The notes below the pieces were generated by a model. It was not told where the DNA came from, made no database searches, and saw only the letters and a program-made list of their open reading frames with translations. From Deltaproteobacteria bacterium RIFCSPLOWO2_12_FULL_60_19 (GTDB taxonomy: Bacteria; Desulfobacterota; Binatia; UBA9968), in contig MGSS01000037.1 in the NCBI GenBank assembly GCA_001798595.1, positions 1 to 64,000 of the forward strand: a stretch of 64,000 nucleotides of DNA, written 5' to 3'. How positions within the stretch are numbered: position 1 is the first letter of the stretch; each line of letters begins with the position of its first letter. The position numbers were made by a program, and so were the translations under genes. Below, piece by piece: positions 62,373 to 64,000 of the stretch.

Positions 62373-63845
62373 CTATTCTCCCCCCACCGCCTCCGACTGC
62401 GTCTCGGTGGCGATGACGACCGACTTTGATTCCGTGTAGTGCTCGATCGCCTCTTCGCCGTGCTCCTTGCCGATGCCGCTCTGCTTTACTCCGCCGAACG
62501 GCAACTCGTCGTAGATGATCTGCGCCGAGTTGATCCAGGTGTAACCGGCCTCGATCTCTTCCGCGGCGAGCATCGCTTTGTTGATGTTGCGCGTCCAGAC
62601 CGAGGAGCCAAGACCGAAGATCGAGCTATTTGCCTGCCGGATGCCGTCTTCCAAATCTTTAACCCGAACGATCGGCAGCGCCGGGCCGAAAACTTCCTCT
62701 TTGATCATCCGGGACTCCGGATCGACGTCGGCGACGAGTGTCGGCAACAGGTAGAAGCCTTTGTCGTAGGCGCCGCCTTTGGGCCGCTCCGCGCCGAGGA
62801 GCAGCTTCCCGCCGCGCTTGACCGCGTCTTCTACCTGCTCTTCGACCTCTTTGCGTTGTTCGGCGGTGTGGAGCGGCCCCATGATCGTCTCACGGTCCAG
62901 GCCGTTGCCGATTCTCAGCTTTTTGACTTTCTCGACCAACTTCTCGATGAATACGTCGGCGATCTTGTCGGCCAGATAGAGTCGCTTAACGGCCAGGCAG
63001 GCCTGTCCGCAGTTGAAGAAGCGGCCGACGGAGGCGGCGCTCACCGCCCGGTCGATTTCCGCGTCCTCACAGACGATCATCGGATCGCTGCCGCCGAGCT
63101 CCAGCGTTACGTGCTTGAAATCTTTCGCGGCCGACTGCATCACCCGTCTGCCGGTGTCGGTCGCGCCGGTGAAGCCGATCTTTCGCACCGTCGTATTGAC
63201 GAGCAGCTCTTCGCCGACGACACTGCCCGGACCGGTGACGAGGTTAAGGACTCCTTTGGGGCCGCCGGCCGCCTGGATCGCCTTGTCGATCAGGTCGCAG
63301 CAGCGGATGTCGGTGAGCGGAGTCGTTCCCGCGGGCTTCACCACGACCGTATTGCCGGCCAAGAGCGCAGGGCCGAGCTTGTTGCCCATGAGGGAGACCG
63401 GAAAATTCCACGGCACGATCGCGCCGCAGACACCCAGCGGCTTGCGCAGGACGAGGCCGTGCCGTCCGTGGTCGAGCACCACCGCGGCGGTGCGGAGGCT
63501 CTTCGCCATGCCGCCGTAATGGTCGAGCGTGTGGACGAAGCGGCGAATCTCCAGGATCGACTCACGGAACGGTTTTCCCTGCTCCTTCGTCAGCAGAGTC
63601 GCCAACTCTTTTTCCTGTTCGAGAATCAGCCGGCCGGCCGCGAGCAGGGCGGCGCCGCGCTTGGACGGGGCCATCTGGGACCATTTTTTCAGCGCGCCGG
63701 CGGCGACGTCGATAGCTTTGCGGATGTCGTTGACGGTTCCCTTGGGGACGGTGTCGACTACTTCGCCGGTGGCCGGATTACGCACCTCGGTCGTCTGTTT
63801 GCTCTCCGAGTCCAGATACTCGCCGGCAACAAAAAATTTCGCCAT
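62373..63845 (-). CDS. NAD(P)-dependent aldehyde dehydrogenase
   Basis: The 490-residue protein has the ALDH motifs: VPWNFPVSLM, LVTGPGSVVG, LELGGSDPMIV with the general-base Glu, GQACLAVKRLY with catalytic Cys, and EVFGPALPIVRV. The ATG at 63845 has GGAGG upstream and gives the standard start MAKFFVAGEYLD; the frame beyond is a shadow. It lies upstream of the CoA ligase gene, consistent with an aromatic or fatty aldehyde route. Confidence 0.92.
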   Translation of the reverse strand: MAKFFVAGEYLDSESKQTTEVRNPATGEVVDTVPKGTVNDIRKAIDVAAGALKKWSQMAPSKRGAALLAAGRLILEQEKELATLLTKEQGKPFRESILEIRRFVHTLDHYGGMAKSLRTAAVVLDHGRHGLVLRKPLGVCGAIVPWNFPVSLMGNKLGPALLAGNTVVVKPAGTTPLTDIRCCDLIDKAIQAAGGPKGVLNLVTGPGSVVGEELLVNTTVRKIGFTGATDTGRRVMQSAAKDFKHVTLELGGSDPMIVCEDAEIDRAVSAASVGRFFNCGQACLAVKRLYLADKIADVFIEKLVEKVKKLRIGNGLDRETIMGPLHTAEQRKEVEEQVEDAVKRGGKLLLGAERPKGGAYDKGFYLLPTLVADVDPESRMIKEEVFGPALPIVRVKDLEDGIRQANSSIFGLGSSVWTRNINKAMLAAEEIEAGYTWINSAQIIYDELPFGGVKQSGIGKEHGEEAIEHYTESKSVVIATETQSEAVGGE

Positions 63846-63972
63846 TTCTTTCCTCCAACAGTAAACTGAAATTAGAAAAGAATCATCTTCCCTCTGGAAT
63901 GTCAAGAATTTGCAGGCCTTGGAAAAAGGCTCCGCCGCCGCCCGCCCGGGAATCTCACTCCGGACCGACAAG

Positions 63973-63988
63973 TCCTCGCTGCGCTCGG
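63973..63988. repeat. Head of a third AATCTCAGATC-family repeat copy (partial)
   Basis: TCCTCGCTGCGCTCGG is identical in plan to the heads of copies A and B and is followed by AATCTC before diverging (TCCGCC) at the window end. The region 63846-63972 holds no visible gene. It could be a degenerate or truncated copy. Confidence 0.4.
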
Positions 63989-64000
63989 AATCTCTCCGCC

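Noticed and set aside
62439..63869. 476-codon frame on the plus strand opposite the aldehyde dehydrogenase gene
   Set aside because: Antisense shadow: composition is typical of the reverse complement of a GC-rich gene, and no motif is recognisable.

Overview
The window is a dense, GC-rich chromosomal segment from a Gram-negative bacterium. The Gram-negative assignment rests on an outer-membrane beta-barrel protein, GmhA (heptose-containing envelope), a type IVa pilus locus and many exported binding-protein-type genes. The split F-ATPase (only the Fo genes, next to hemL), the pilus gene layout and the aromatic/binding-protein style catabolic genes suggest an uncultured deltaproteobacterium-like lineage (Desulfobacterota or Binatota-like). 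That placement is an inference; there is no rRNA gene in the window to test it. No tRNA, CRISPR array, prophage or intact transposase gene was recognised.

Layout. 1-5.7 kb holds a five-gene iron-transport operon: an outer-membrane barrel, an FTR1 permease fused to a DUF2318 Cys-rich domain, two FtsX/MacB-type permeases and a LolD-type ATPase. 5.9-10 kb holds a housekeeping run on the minus strand (tmk, holB, metG, tatD). 10.1-28 kb is mostly a type IV pilus region on the minus strand: a CheY-like protein, two tandem minor-pilin operons, pilD, two pilin genes, a membrane-bound sigma-54 activator that looks like PilS and PilR joined without kinase or receiver, pilC and pilB. It is interrupted at 17.6-21.6 kb by a membrane GT-C-like protein, an exported alpha/beta-hydrolase homologue lacking the nucleophilic Ser, a free-standing lipoyl domain and a gentisate-dioxygenase-like bicupin.

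28-40 kb carries ppdK, recO, grpE-dnaK-dnaJ, lon-thiL and larB. 40-50.4 kb carries a zinc-ribbon protein, an archease-like protein, an HD phosphohydrolase, a DegT-type aminotransferase, a second bicupin coupled to gmhA, an FAD oxidoreductase, an aldo-keto reductase, a UPF0175 antitoxin with a broken PIN partner, a SAM hydrolase, a site-2 protease and a dCMP deaminase. 50.4-56.6 kb carries atpE-atpB-atpI-atpZ-hemL and then dnaA-dnaN with DnaA boxes on both sides of dnaA, so the chromosome origin is very probably here. 56.6-64 kb is a small-molecule uptake and aromatic-acid module: a DMT exporter, a dihydroxyphthalate-decarboxylase-like protein, an NMT1/THI5-type binding protein, a class II aldolase, a benzoate-CoA-ligase-type enzyme and an aldehyde dehydrogenase.

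The parts that look most unusual are the PilS/PilR chimera together with sigma-54 promoter matches in front of pilA and of the first minor-pilin operon; the two tandem minor-pilin sets with oversized PilX-type subunits and no PilY1; the PIN toxin cut off exactly at a palindromic GGGGC element; and two families of dispersed intergenic palindromes. Function calls come from reading motifs by eye; no database search was possible.
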